From positions 1 to 16,568 of the forward strand of contig JASWJB010000559.1 in NCBI GenBank assembly GCA_032433595.1: a stretch of DNA of 16,568 nucleotides. Direction: 5' to 3'. The notes under the pieces were generated by a model. The model saw nothing but the letters and a program-made list of their open reading frames with translations. It had not been told where the DNA came from and did not search any database. Positions 1 to 9,897 of the stretch are shown here, one piece after another. Position 1 is the stretch's first letter, and each line of letters opens with the position of its first letter. This stretch comes from Conoideocrella luteorostrata. Lineage: Eukaryota; Ascomycota; Sordariomycetes; Hypocreales; Clavicipitaceae. The translations under genes were made by a program, and so were the position numbers.

Positions 1-40
1 GATATACTAGGTAGGTAGTTGTTGGCCCGAAATTTCACAT

Positions 41-77
41 CGCTCTGCCTCCCTCCCTCTCCCTCTCTCTCCTGCTC
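41..77 (+). promoter_or_regulatory. Pyrimidine-rich core-promoter tract of the 7TM gene
   Basis: An almost unbroken run of C and T lies 16 to 52 nt ahead of the ATG at 93. CT-rich blocks just upstream of the start are common in promoters and 5' leaders of filamentous fungi. The tract supports 93 as the true start. A competing reading is that it is the polypyrimidine tract of an intron ending at the cag at 135-137. Confidence 0.45.
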
Positions 78-92
78 AATTGAAAACGTATA

Positions 93-1293
93 ATGTTTAC
101 AATTTCTCCCTCCTCCATCTTCGCAGTCGCCAAAAACATCAGCAGTCCAGCATGCAGCGGCACACACCAACGACGAGACAAATCCCCGGAGTATCTAGCT
201 GTCAACATGGCTCTGGGCATTATCACCGCCACCGTGACCATCGCCCGAATGGTCTTCAAGCGTCATTTTAGCGCCAGCCGTCGATATAGCCCCGACGATT
301 GGGTTGTTCTGTCCGCCCTGGCTGTCGGGCTTCCTTGCGCCATCGTCAACCGGCAGGGTCTTGTGCATCACGGCCTTGGCAAAGATGCCTGGACCATGTC
401 GACAGAGGAGATTTCGACATTCGCCATGTACTTTTACATCCTGGAGGCTTTGTACCTGACCGCCATCTCGTTGGTCAAGATGACGCTATTGGTCTTCTAC
501 CTCATGATATTCCCGAGCGTCAGTACCGGGACCTGGACGCGCCGACTGTTATGGGGCTCGATGATCTTCAACATCCTCCTGGCGGCAGTTTGCATTCTGC
601 TGGCGATCTTCCAGTGCAATCCCGTATCGTACTACTGGAAGCAGTTTTTAGACGAGGACATGAACGGGACATGTATTGCCTCGGCGCCAGTAGCATGGGT
701 GAATGCCTCGCTGAATGTAGCCCTGGATGTCTGGATGATCCTCATTCCCCTGAAGGAGGTGTATAATCTACGAATGCATTGGAAGAAGAAGACGGGAGTC
801 ATTGTGATGTTTCTCATGGGAACCTTGTAAGCAGGACCTCTTCGCTCCCATTCTGCTCTCATCCATCCTCCCTCCGTCCGCGGGGTCGGGCGTCGGGATC
901 GGGGTCGATTAAAATTACTGACAAATGCCGGCAAACAGTGTCACCGTAGTATCGATTCTGCGACTCCTCTCACTATCGCAGTTCGACGCATCTATCAACA
1001 TCACATGGGATTACTACGGGGTCGCGCTATGGTCTACCATCGAGATCAACGTCGGCATCATCTGCACCAGTCTCCCCACCCTGCGATTGATCCTGGTGCG
1101 CATCTCACCGAGAGCATTCGGCTCGCAAGGCTCCGGCTCCAAGTCGAGGCACAATTCAACGGCGGATTCGATCCTGGCGGCGAGGAGGCAGCGGCGGCTA
1201 TCGAGCGTGGAAACGTATGTGGGGGACGACGAGGAATTGGGGCCGTATGCCAGGCCGAAGCTGTTCAATGTCGGCTCTCAGATCACCAACTAG
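93..1293 (+). CDS. Seven-transmembrane fungal rhodopsin/Pth11-like integral membrane protein
   Basis: Exons 93-826 and 939-1293 encode 362 residues. The 112-nt intron (827-938) has a GTAAGC donor, a CTGAC branch site at 918-922 and a CAG acceptor, and splicing restores the run GTFVTVVSILRL. Hydrophobic segments lie at about residues 34-55, 68-86, 108-140, 150-173, 199-222, 233-255 and 270-290, giving seven spans. Family hallmarks are the DDW after the first loop (68-70) and the NVALDVWMILIPL stretch in the fifth span. The charged tail of about 70 residues should be cytosolic. This family (fungal rhodopsin domain, Pth11-like and SAT20-like proteins) sits in the plasma membrane; a few members sense surfaces or ligands, most are uncharacterised. 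No cysteine-rich CFEM domain is visible. The ATG at 93 has A at -3 and follows a CT-rich tract. If the cag at 135-137 is an acceptor, the real N-terminus lies left of the window. Confidence 0.85.
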
Positions 1294-2029
1294 ATTTTCC
1301 TTTATTTATTGTTTTAATTTTTCCACGTTAGAATTCAAAGATACCATCATTAGCACCGCCACTAGCATAGAAACACGACTCCAATTTCCTTGTTGGGCTT
1401 GCAGGAGATTTTCATGAAGATACTTGCGAGTGTCTGTCTAGACTTGTGAACAGACGTGCCAATTGCTCCATTGAACAAACTAACTGAAGCTGCTTTTCGT
1501 AAACTCGCCTTATTACCCACCCACCCATCCACCTCCATCAATTTAATTAAACGAACTAACCAACTACTTGCTCCCTGCACAACTACCCGTTCGGTACTGA
1601 CACAAAGCCTGGTCCCCCGCCCCCCTCCTCCACCTCTCCGTCGGCGGCGGTCCTGCTCCTACAGCCGTACGTTCCCCCTACCCCGCCTCTCCGCTTCCGC
1701 CTTTCGGCAACGTCAAACTACGGAGCCTCGGCACATCAAACACACATCGGCCTCCCTGTGCATCCAGCAACATACCACTTGCCCGGCCGGATCGATACTT
1801 GATCCCAATGGCTGGCCATCTATGGAATCCTCCAGGATGACAACACCCTGACAGGTCTATCTGGAAGTGAAGGACAACATTCGTTGCTACCCCCTGCCCG
1901 AGCTTCAACATACGCGCATCCTCAAAGCCTCACCACAACCCAACTTAAGCTCAGCGCTTCGTATACAGCCGTCAAGGGCCTCACTTTTGCTGTCAAAAAC
2001 ACCATCGCTCAACCTCTCAATATCCAGCC
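1294..2029. other. Spacer between the 7TM gene and the racemase gene
   Basis: This holds the 3' end of the 7TM gene (T-rich, with TTTATTTATT right after the stop) and the promoter and leader of the racemase gene. A C/T-rich block at about 1614-1640 fits a fungal core promoter. Short reading frames here have no recognisable content. Confidence 0.6.
1726..1731 (+). promoter_or_regulatory. Possible fatty-acid response element (CCTCGG)
   Basis: CCTCGG lies 304 nt upstream of the racemase ATG. In Aspergillus nidulans, FarA and FarB recognise this hexamer ahead of beta-oxidation and peroxisomal genes. A single hexamer can easily occur by chance over 700 bp. The call rests on fit with the gene's function, and binding is inferred. 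Confidence 0.3.
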
Positions 2030-3345
2030 ATGGCAGAAATCGGGCCCCCTCCCCTAACGGGCATCAAAGTCCTCGAATTCGCCGGCCTAGCCCCAGGTAA
2101 CGCCACCACCCCAAACCCGCCATGCCGGCCATCATCCAACATTGCTCTTCCTATCGCAGCAGCCCATCCACTAACAGGTACAAAACCACACAAGGCCCTT
2201 TTGCAGGCATGCTCCTCGCCGACGCAGGCGCCTCTGTCATCCGCATCGACCGCGTCTCCGACACGCGCTCCCTGCCCACCAACGACTCCCTCACCCGTCA
2301 TAAAGCCTCCGTCGCCGTGGACCTCAAGTCCCCCTCCGGCGTAAGCTTCATCAAGGAGCTCGTCTCCCAGGGTGCCGACGTGCTCATCGACCCCTTCCGC
2401 CCGGGTGTCCTTGAGAAACTTGGCCTTGGACCTGATGAGCTCCTCAGAATCAACCCACGCCTCATCTATGGCCGACTGACAGGCTTCCGCCGCGACGGCA
2501 AGTACGCCAACATGGCCGGACACGACATCAACTATATAGCCGTTTCCGGAGCCCTCAGCCTCCTCGGCCGCGCCGACGACACACCCCATCCCCCGACCAA
2601 CATTCTCGCTGATTTCGCCGCCGGCGGCGCTAATCTCTTCCAAGGCGTTCTCCTCGCTCTTCTTGCTCGCCAATCATCAGGTAAGGGCCAGGTGGTAGAG
2701 GCAAATATGGTCGACGGCTCAGCCTACCTCGCCACTTCTCCAAGATTCGGTCTAAAAAGCGGTATTGGCGATCGTGGCCGCGGGAGGAACCTGCTTGACG
2801 GCGGATGTCCTTACTACGATACCTACCAAACCAAAGACGGGAAATACTTTTCCGTGGGAGCTCTAGAACCTCAGTTCTTTGCAATCCTCATCAGAGGACT
2901 AGGCCTTGAGGCCCACGGCCTTGAAGAAAAGCGCTTCGACTTTGATGAATGGCCTGCTATGCGGTCCCTGTTCAAGGATACCTTTAAGAAGAAGACACGG
3001 TCGGAGTGGGAAGCTGTCTTCGATGGGACGGATGCCTGTGCCGCCCCCGTGTTGGACTACGAAGAGTTGGAAATTGATCCCGCTAGGGAAGGCGACCAGC
3101 GTCCGTCCGTGACATTACAGGGTACTCCGTGTCTAGCAATCAAGCAGCGACCAGAGGGGGCATCTGATCCCGTTAAGCATGGGCAGGGAGCCGGTGTCGT
3201 TGGGGATGGCTACCAAGGTGAGCCTTTGGCACCAGGTGATGGCGGGCCCGACATGTTAGACAAGTGGCTTGGTTGGAAGAAAGGGGACCAGTACGACGTA
3301 CAAAAGGGCGCTTATGTGTTGACCAAGGCGACCTCGAAGTTATAA
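2030..3345 (+). CDS. Alpha-methylacyl-CoA racemase, CoA-transferase family III, peroxisomal
   Basis: Exons 2030-2096 and 2195-3345 encode 405 residues. The 98-nt intron has donor GTAACG, branch site CTAAC at 2171-2175 and acceptor AAG at 2194; splicing restores the conserved N-terminal run GLAPGPFAGMLLAD. Family members isomerise the 2-methyl centre of branched acyl-CoAs (pristanoyl- and bile-acid-type) between R and S so that beta-oxidation can proceed. His132 (in GHDINY), Asp162 (in ILADF) and Glu247 (in GALEPQFF) match the catalytic His126, Asp156 and Glu241 of the Mycobacterium enzyme MCR, all shifted by six residues, which argues for racemase rather than a plain CoA-transferase. The protein ends in SKL, the canonical PTS1 signal, so import into peroxisomes is expected. 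The start has a strong context (gccATGG). The exact substrate is unknown. Confidence 0.93.
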
Positions 3346-3902
3346 TCCAGGTCGGGGGCCCACCTAGACTATGACATGTCACAATACGTTTGATGAGTTA
3401 AAATGAGACGTACTTGAACGTCGCTGGCCGCACACCAGAACTCGCTCGAGTCAGACGAGAATTTAGTAACGTAACACCCTGTAATTAATAAAACTTGAGT
3501 AAATGCTCCGTCTAGGTTGTACGTATCAAACTCACACACGCAACTACGCAATCAAAGAGCGCCACCGCTGCCTCTGAAACCCACGCTTCCGACATGCCGT
3601 CCTTCACGGTCAGAGTAAGTCAAGAACCAAGTTGACTATGATCGTCCCAACAGAAAAGGGCATGAAAATATAATCCTTCGTCAAAGCTCTCCATGTCCCC
3701 GCATCTCAGAATCTTGGTCCACTCTAAGCCTTATATAAGAACCTATGGTATCGAAAAAAGAAATCGGTAGAGCAAACTAGAGTGTCGTTCTTGGCATTGA
3801 AAACAGCCGCATCTCCCGCTACAATGACCGCTCACCCTGTTTTACTGACGCCGTGTGAACCGCCATAACACATGTATTGTTGTATGTCGGGGTCCAGGAC
3901 CT
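3346..3902. other. Convergent 3' spacer between the racemase gene and vps1
   Basis: The two genes point toward each other here, so this should hold both 3' UTRs and terminators. It contains an AATAAA on the plus strand and AT-rich stretches. No protein or RNA gene is supported. Confidence 0.6.
3487..3492 (+). terminator. Possible polyadenylation signal of the racemase gene
   Basis: AATAAA occurs 142 nt after the racemase stop codon, in an AT-rich stretch. Fungal poly(A) signals are loose, so this is a position-based inference. Confidence 0.4.
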
Positions 3903-6312
3903 TTACTGGACCTGACTGACAATCTCGCTGGCCTTGCCCAGCGACTCAACCATCTGCTGGCATTCCTTTCGCCTGCGAACGGTAAAGTCACTCTCTTTGA
4001 GCAGGTCGTCAAGCGTATCCGTTCGGTACATGTTCTCGAGCAATTCGCGCTGCATCTCGTCTTTTGTGAACCTGGATGAAACGTGTTAAATCGTGTGCAA
4101 AGAAGGGATTTAGTACAGCGCGAAACATACTGAACAAGGTTGAGCATAATAGCCTTGGGAACCATATCTATCATAGTTCGCTTGACAATATTGTAATAGG
4201 AGGAGATAAGCAGCTCTGTCATGTGTTAGAAGCAATAGCTATTGGGAGAAGAGAGTGTCTTGAGAATCTTACTGATGACCTCAACTTCCATATTCTCACG
4301 CTCTGAGAGAGTGCCAGAAGCCTTGAGAGTGGGAGGGGGTGCTTCCATCGCTGCGGCCTTCTTCTTGTTTTTGGCAGCGAAAAAGCTGCCAAAGAAGCCA
4401 GCATTGCCATCAATTTCGGGAACGGATGGGCTTGCGGCCCGCGCGGGCGTGCTGGATTGCGGCAGAGGCTTGCCAGTCTTGGGGTCGACCTGGATTGGTT
4501 TCGCAGGGTTGTATCGCTCATTTACAATCGCCATAGCCTGGAAAAGTTAAAAATAGCTCACCGAAACTAATGCATGAGTCAACTTACACGATGACCGTTC
4601 AAAAAATCAGGGTGCCCAGTGTTGACGTAGCATGCTTCCATGGAAACGAGATCTCGGACTAATTTGTTCGTTGGCTCCATTGCCTTCTTGAAGAACGCAA
4701 TGACAACACCGTGCATCTTTTCCTTGAGCTGGGGATATCGGCGGTACAACGTCTTCGACAGAAGCTGCGACAGGATTCGCACCAACTCATCATACGCCAG
4801 TGAGACGCACTTCAAGCTGGGGTCCTCGAGACGCCTGATTTCTTTTTTAACAATGACTTCGAAGGCAGTGGTGCCTACAAACAGTGCGGGGGAAGAACCA
4901 GACGAGTTGTATAAGATGGTGCGGATATCGACATCCTTGACCACATCGAAGGGATCCAAGGCCTTTACACCATTCGCATACAGTTCATGAAAGACAAAGC
5001 TAATACGGGCACCGCCGGAGAGTTCGGTGCTAGAAAGCTCAGTATTGTTGCCGTCCAACACAGTCCGCCACTCGTTAGTGAATTCGGTGATGATGTTGAG
5101 GACAATATTAGCACTATTTCCGAGCATAGACGGCCCTAAGCTCTCCAGCTCAGAAGTATACTTCTGGAGAGAGCTAGAAATTCGGGCCTTGATGTCCGGA
5201 AGTGTCTGCTTGATGTGCATCATGAGAATCAAGTTAAGCTTGCGCGCCAGGTAGGGGGTACCGCAGTATGAACTCTTGTTACGGTAAGCCTTGTGATTCT
5301 CGAAGAAAGCCTTTTCAGACTCGAGAGCAACGTTGATGGCCTTTTTATTGTCGATATCTCGCTGGCCGCGGTTAACAACAGGGACGTAGCCCAGACGTAG
5401 AGGAATGACGCGGTTGGACAAGATATCGATAACATCAGTTCCATCGTCCATCAAGTCAACCTTGGTCAAAACACCAATGGTCCGTTGACCCTCGGGGTCG
5501 ACCTCTCTAGCAAGTTTCAGCCCATCCGAGTTAGCCAAGTCAATGTTGGCAGAGGTGACTGCCAAAATGATGGCATTTGACTTTCCAATATATTTCAAGA
5601 CCATCTCTCGAATTTGGCGCTCGATATCGCGTGGCTGGTCTCCAACAGGAACCTTGGTCAAACCAGGCAAATCGACTAATGTCAGGGTGAGGACATTGGG
5701 AGAGTAGATTCGCAGGTTGATAGGGGCAGGGGAGATGCCAGCATTCTTTCCAACTTTTGCCTCCGTCTCGCGGGCGATCTCCTCTCTGATCTTACCGAAG
5801 TCGTAGTATTTTTGGCCGGGAATATGCAGAAACTCTCCCCATTCGTCGGCGTTGGCGGCTTTGTCGTTTGAGTTGGCCACCTCTTCAGGCTTAACACCGT
5901 TGGACTGCGCAGGGCGGTTGATGAGCTGCAGCACTAGGGGACGTCGCGTGACGATACCAGAGCCTCGGGGTAAACTGTTTTAATTTCGTTGTCATTAGGC
6001 ATTCAGTTCAAACCAAATTGTGTTTAATTGTATCAATGTAACGTACAAATCCCGGCCGACAATATTTTCTAGCACCGAACTCTTCCCGCTAGATTGACTG
6101 CCTACGACGACAATCTGGGGTAGATCAATGGGATTATTGACGCCGACAGTCGCGAAAACATCCTGTAGCTTGTTGACAAGTCTATAAATCGAGGGTCAGA
6201 AATCGTAGCTCGTAAGACTAAATATACCGAGCGTGGGGGGGGGGGGAATAGTTCCTAACTGGATCAGGGCAGGATCCGAGATACCACCCGGGGTCGCCAG
6301 AGTACCGCTCAT
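3903..6312 (-). CDS. vps1: Dynamin-like GTPase Vps1/VpsA
   Basis: Six exons on the minus strand (6312-6260, 6181-6047, 5974-4588, 4537-4273, 4215-4131, 4071-3903) give 697 residues; frame is kept across all five introns (78, 72, 50, 57 and 59 nt). The GTPase domain shows G1 GSQSSGKSS at about 45-53, the G2 threonine T72 in IVTRRP, G3 DLPG at 164-167 and G4 TKVD at 233-236. The dynamin middle domain follows, then an Ala/Pro/Lys-rich insert at about 540-590, then the GTPase effector domain from about 607 to the end (final residues QVQ). No PH or proline-rich domain is present, which fits Vps1 rather than classical dynamin. Family members pinch membranes at the late Golgi and endosome for vacuolar sorting and help divide peroxisomes. 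The short first exon was placed by splice phase (CA plus A forms Gln18). Intron 1 carries a run of 12 C on the coding strand. Confidence 0.96.
6235..6246. repeat. 12-bp G homopolymer inside vps1 intron 1
   Basis: Twelve consecutive G on the plus strand (C on the vps1 coding strand) begin 14 nt from the 5' splice site in a 78-nt intron. Confidence 0.9.
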
Positions 6313-7438
6313 AGTTTTGCTGACACTATGGCCGCGCTATAGCTTGAGACGCCGGTATTGAATACGTATGAGCTTCTCTGCGTTGGGGTTCGACAGCGGA
6401 AAGCTATTCTCGAAGTAGGCTTCTGTCGTCGATTTCGTGGAGGGGAGACGTAACCACAAATGAAACTCCGTGGGATCCCTTAGCGGAAGGAAGGTTTGCA
6501 ATGCAGTACGTGTTATTGGGTTCGTGTCGTAGCAGATTACCGTCGGCCGTAGAGGAGAGGTGTATGAGGTTTTTGAATAGATTGGGGAGAAAGCTGAAGG
6601 TGTTTACGTGATGGATCAGGAGGAGTGGCAGGAGGACGACGACATGTGGTTCACGAGCCTAACAAGGGAAGGGACACTAACAAAAGTGTTGCGTCGATGC
6701 CCTGGCAGGGGTAACCGACCGCCACATGCTGGTCCAGACGGGGTTTCTGGTTTGGCTCCCAACGCGCACCAAGTTCAATGCCCCCACTGGGTTTGCAGCC
6801 ACATGTGGCGGAGAATCAACGACATTGCGGGCAATGTTAGAAAGGAGAACTGCGCCACATGAGCGCGTGTATCTTTTCAGCCTTCTCTTGTGGGCAGCTG
6901 CTGGAGTAGTCAATTCTGCAGCCTGGACTGGAGCGATGACAAACGTCAGCAGCTGATGCGGCCCGCGACAGTAAAGACAAATGGCTCCACTCGATACCCA
7001 GTGACGCAAACTGTTTATCAAGTAGACAATGATAACACCTCTGCGATCGCAGGCAGCAATACATCATATAGTAACTTCAAACTTCTGATTTGGTGGGAGT
7101 TTGAGTTACTACGCAAATTTACCACAATGTAATTGAATACTTGCTTATTTGCCATAACAGTACAGCAGGTACCCAGTACGGTAGTTTAACAACAGCTCTT
7201 TGGATCTACGAATTTCCAGGTCATAGCAAGACCGCAACGTCGCGTCTGTAGGCATTCTGATCCACCTAAATAAAGAAGAACTACTCCGTATTTTACTTCC
7301 AAACCGATTAACGATAATCCTTTTACGCTCTTGCTGCTACACCCATGAACGAACTTCATATTAAATATGAGTACCTATTGAACCAAGCGCTGAATAACAA
7401 AAGGTTCCATATTCGTCCGCAAACTCGTACTCAGCTCA
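6313..7438. other. vps1 upstream region and spacer
   Basis: This region is upstream of vps1 and holds its leader and promoter. It contains a cluster of CCACATG sites at 6643-6861 and one TACTCCGTA at 7282-7290. From about 7000 rightward it becomes clearly more AT-rich. Short frames on both strands show no recognisable domains and overlap each other, so none is called. Confidence 0.5.
6643..6861. promoter_or_regulatory. Cluster of CCACATG (E-box-like) half-sites upstream of vps1
   Basis: CCACATG or its complement occurs at 6643-6649 (-), 6722-6728 (+), 6799-6805 (+), 6803-6809 (-) and 6855-6861 (+). The third and fourth overlap in a perfect 12-bp palindrome, GCCACATGTGGC, at 6798-6809. The core CACATG is an E-box-like sequence of the type bound by bHLH regulators. 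The sites lie 330-550 bp ahead of the vps1 ATG. Binding and function are inferred. Confidence 0.4.
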
Positions 7439-7918
7439 CTAGAGCAGTACTAGACCCAAATTCTCCAGACTTGAATTCTCTGAAACTTGATCCAAAACCC
7501 GGTCCTTTGATGATTGCAATGTGTTGTGGCTCTGATTAGACTTGACATTGGTGATGTGGGCATTCAGCCTATCAAGCACCAACCAACAGCGAGAGTCGGC
7601 TATACTGATACGAGAGTCAAGTTTACTAAAATGATTACCGATATGCTTGAACTCTGTCTTATATTGAGAAGTAAGTGTATCCATATCAGGCTCGACGTTT
7701 TCTAGATAAGACTCGATGTTTCCTAGACAAGACTCGACGTTTCCCTGAGAGTCAAGGCTGGTTATAACAGCTTCGACTCTTCCAACACGTTCATTGACCT
7801 TCTTAAAACATAACGAAGTTTGGCTCTCTAGGCGATTGAGTCTACTCTACAGGCGACCATAGCCGGCGACAATCTGAGCAAGTAGGGTTCCTGAACCAGA
7901 GTTGTTGGGTACGACCAT
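7439..7918 (-). pseudogene. Interrupted reading frame with heptad repeats (possible coiled-coil protein remnant)
   Basis: Read on the minus strand from the ATG at 7918 (A at -3, G at +4), the frame runs 160 codons to a TAG at 7441-7439, with a single internal TAG at codon 24 (7849-7847). One base change from GAG would give the run GRLESRLNRLESQ, in register with the flanking Leu/Glu spacing. Further on are three tandem 7-residue units (GNVESCL, GNIESYL, ENVEPDM), then more Leu/Ile/Glu/Lys-rich helix-like sequence. A candidate 53-nt leader intron (7930-7982 on the plus strand, donor GTACGT, acceptor TAG) ends 11 nt before the ATG. No family is recognised. It could be a recently inactivated gene, a shorter gene starting at the ATG at 7684 (81 residues), or chance. 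The surrounding DNA is AT-rich. Confidence 0.4.
7682..7744 (-). repeat. Three tandem 21-bp units encoding a heptad repeat
   Basis: Units at 7744-7724, 7723-7703 and 7702-7682 share the coding-strand pattern GGAAACRTCGAGTCTTRTCTA, with more changes in the third. The 21-bp period equals seven codons, so the array keeps the frame and would extend a coiled coil by one heptad per unit. Confidence 0.7.
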
Positions 7919-9748
7919 GATGCTAATTTCTAATTAATAACAGGTACAAAATGAACAACAAGTATTAAGTTATAATACGTACGAAACTTGATCAGCTGTT
8001 CTCGCTACGAGCAAGTACCAACGTACGGTAGTAGCGTGTTAGAATAATGAGTTCTAATGAGATAGATGCCGTGCAATAATCGAGACTAATGGGATGGTTG
8101 CAATTAATGATCAACACTGATGGGAAGTATAACTTGAAAATTCTATTGACCGGCGCTGAAATGGTGGTGGGTGAAAGAAGAAGAAAATGGGTGCGGTGGT
8201 TGGCGTTGAGATTTTGTAGTTTTGCAGTGGAGGGGGAGTTCAAAGGAAGGTGCGTCCAAACTTTGCTCAGCCGTCTACGCTGCTACCAGTGACAGGAACA
8301 CCTTGGCTATGTCATCGCTGAGGCTTTGAATAACTCGTCCAATGCAGAGATGCGGCACATCGATTTGCGTTTCCCCCCCCTCCCCCCCCCAATGCACTTC
8401 TAGATTCTCACGCGCGGGTATGCATATAGCGGAGGACAGACACCGAGAACATGCCACGAGCTGATACGTTAACCATACGGAGCCTAATTAAGGTAGCCAC
8501 AGTCTTCTCAGGCAGCGACTCCAACGGCGATAAAGACAGTCATTTCGGCCCAAAGACAAAGTAGTAATGAACATCTGTGGTTCTGTAGTCCCTACGGCAT
8601 GTGCAACATGAGTCAGGCTGAGCTTACCCCAATCTTTCAAGTCTGGTGGGCGTGGGCGTGGGTCGTCATTGAGGCAAAGCTCGACAGTCAGCGTATCTGA
8701 TGGCCCGCAGCAATCGGTGTGTTGCCGATGAATACCCCTATAATTCTATCCATAGTAAGGCCTGCACTTTACTCCGCTACGTGACCTGGATGTTGTGCAA
8801 TGGCAGCTGTCCCAGGAGTGGTTGGGAAGGGATTTTGTCTGGTCCGTTCCGAGTCACCCGGTGCGGCCTGGCGCTCGAAATGTGTTGCAAAATGGCAGTA
8901 GTCAGTAAGTAAGTGCTGCTTGGCTTATTCGTTAATAGCTTGGTAAGTAAAGACGGAGCAGGCTCCCTAGTTGTCGGTGATCACATCATTCGTGCGTTTG
9001 GCGCGGCGACCACCTTTGGTAAAATACCGAGGCGTGATAAGGCCAGCTATTCATGTGGTATATACTCCGTACTCCGTATAGCGATATCTGGCGCCGGCGG
9101 ATCTCGGGCGCGTGAGTTCTATGTTGCCATTGCTATCGTCGCCGTAGCCACTGATCTTCAAGCATGACAAGTCACCGGACCGGGCATTGACGCTTCATGG
9201 ACGCTTCATCATGGACGCTACTCCGTGTGTGTTCCGCAGATGCCGCTCTGCCAGTCCCACTTTCCTCCCCAAATCCGAGTTTCAGTGCAGGCTGTTGCTG
9301 TCACTGACTGCCTCGTTGGCTGGCAAGATTGGCTGAGTGGCTGTCGGATCGGCGCCCCAGTCTTGTCCTTTGCTGACAGCCAAACGCCAACAGAGTGTAC
9401 CGTACTCATAGAGCTTAGCCGACCCCGTTTAGTGGACTTTGGGCTTCTTCCCTTGCAGCTTAGCACCTTTTGGCCGCTGATTAGCTGATTAGCCTTGATG
9501 GTCTGGTCTAATAGGTCCAGAAATCGGCTCTCGACACCAGCCAGCCTCTCTGTACTTGGCTTCCTTCCCAGCCCAGCTTTCTTCCACTCGGACCCTCTTT
9601 CAACCTCACTCCTTCATGATATATGCCCTTGTACCTAGCCACATTCAACAAGCCGGTGCTTGTCAGCATCTCAAGGCGTGCTTGAAGAGATCTAAACCGA
9701 CTACAGTTTTCTCGTGGCATTTTTAACGCTGCTAGAACACGCCGGTCC
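7919..9748. other. Gene-free spacer left of gid7
   Basis: No gene is supported. It contains a C8-T-C9 run at 8373-8390, a double TACTCCGTA at 9063-9078 and a short direct repeat of GACGCTTCAT at 9189-9209. The minus-strand frame at 7992-8243 has a CT-rich start and may be leader sequence of the broken frame at 7439-7918. Confidence 0.5.
8373..8390. repeat. Poly-C tract interrupted by one T
   Basis: Eight C, one T and nine C in a row. It is a low-complexity tract likely to vary in length between strains. Confidence 0.85.
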
Positions 9749-9757
9749 TATATATAT
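9749..9757 (+). promoter_or_regulatory. Possible TATA box of gid7
   Basis: The stretch TATATATAT lies about 650 nt ahead of the first gid7 ATG. If used, transcription would begin near 9780-9790, just where a 618-nt stretch without any ATG starts. The agreement of these two signals is suggestive only. Confidence 0.4.
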
Positions 9758-9897
9758 CTCCGTCGCCAACACGTCACATGCGATCCTACAACACAAGCAG
9801 CCGGACGGTACTGAACAACTTCACCGGCTATCATCCGGCCGTCTGCTGTTTCTTGGCCCAAAGAAATCGAAAATTACGACAGCTTAGCCTTGCTTGA

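Noticed and set aside
3594..3653. ATG followed by a perfect GTAAGT donor and a CAG acceptor, suggesting a tiny spliced gene
   Set aside because: The implied intron is only 39 nt and the spliced product would stop after about ten codons.
4242..5254. Plus-strand reading frames within the vps1 span (4242-4550, 4640-4990, 5027-5254)
   Set aside because: They are antisense to vps1 exons with clear dynamin content and show no domain of their own.
6608..7132. Overlapping frames on both strands in the vps1 upstream region
   Set aside because: No recognisable motif, competing frames of similar length, and location in a probable promoter.
7345..7539. Plus-strand 64-codon frame
   Set aside because: It partly overlaps the 3' end of the better-supported minus-strand heptad-repeat frame and shows no family features.
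7992..8243. Minus-strand 83-codon frame just upstream of the heptad-repeat frame
   Set aside because: Its composition follows a CT-rich leader, it ends before the ATG at 7918, and I could not splice it in frame. It is more likely 5' leader or promoter.
9778..9897. ATG at 9778 as the gid7 start
   Set aside because: It is in the same frame but meets a TGA at 9895. It also sits at or before the likely transcription start, and no convincing donor/acceptor pair with the right phase was found.
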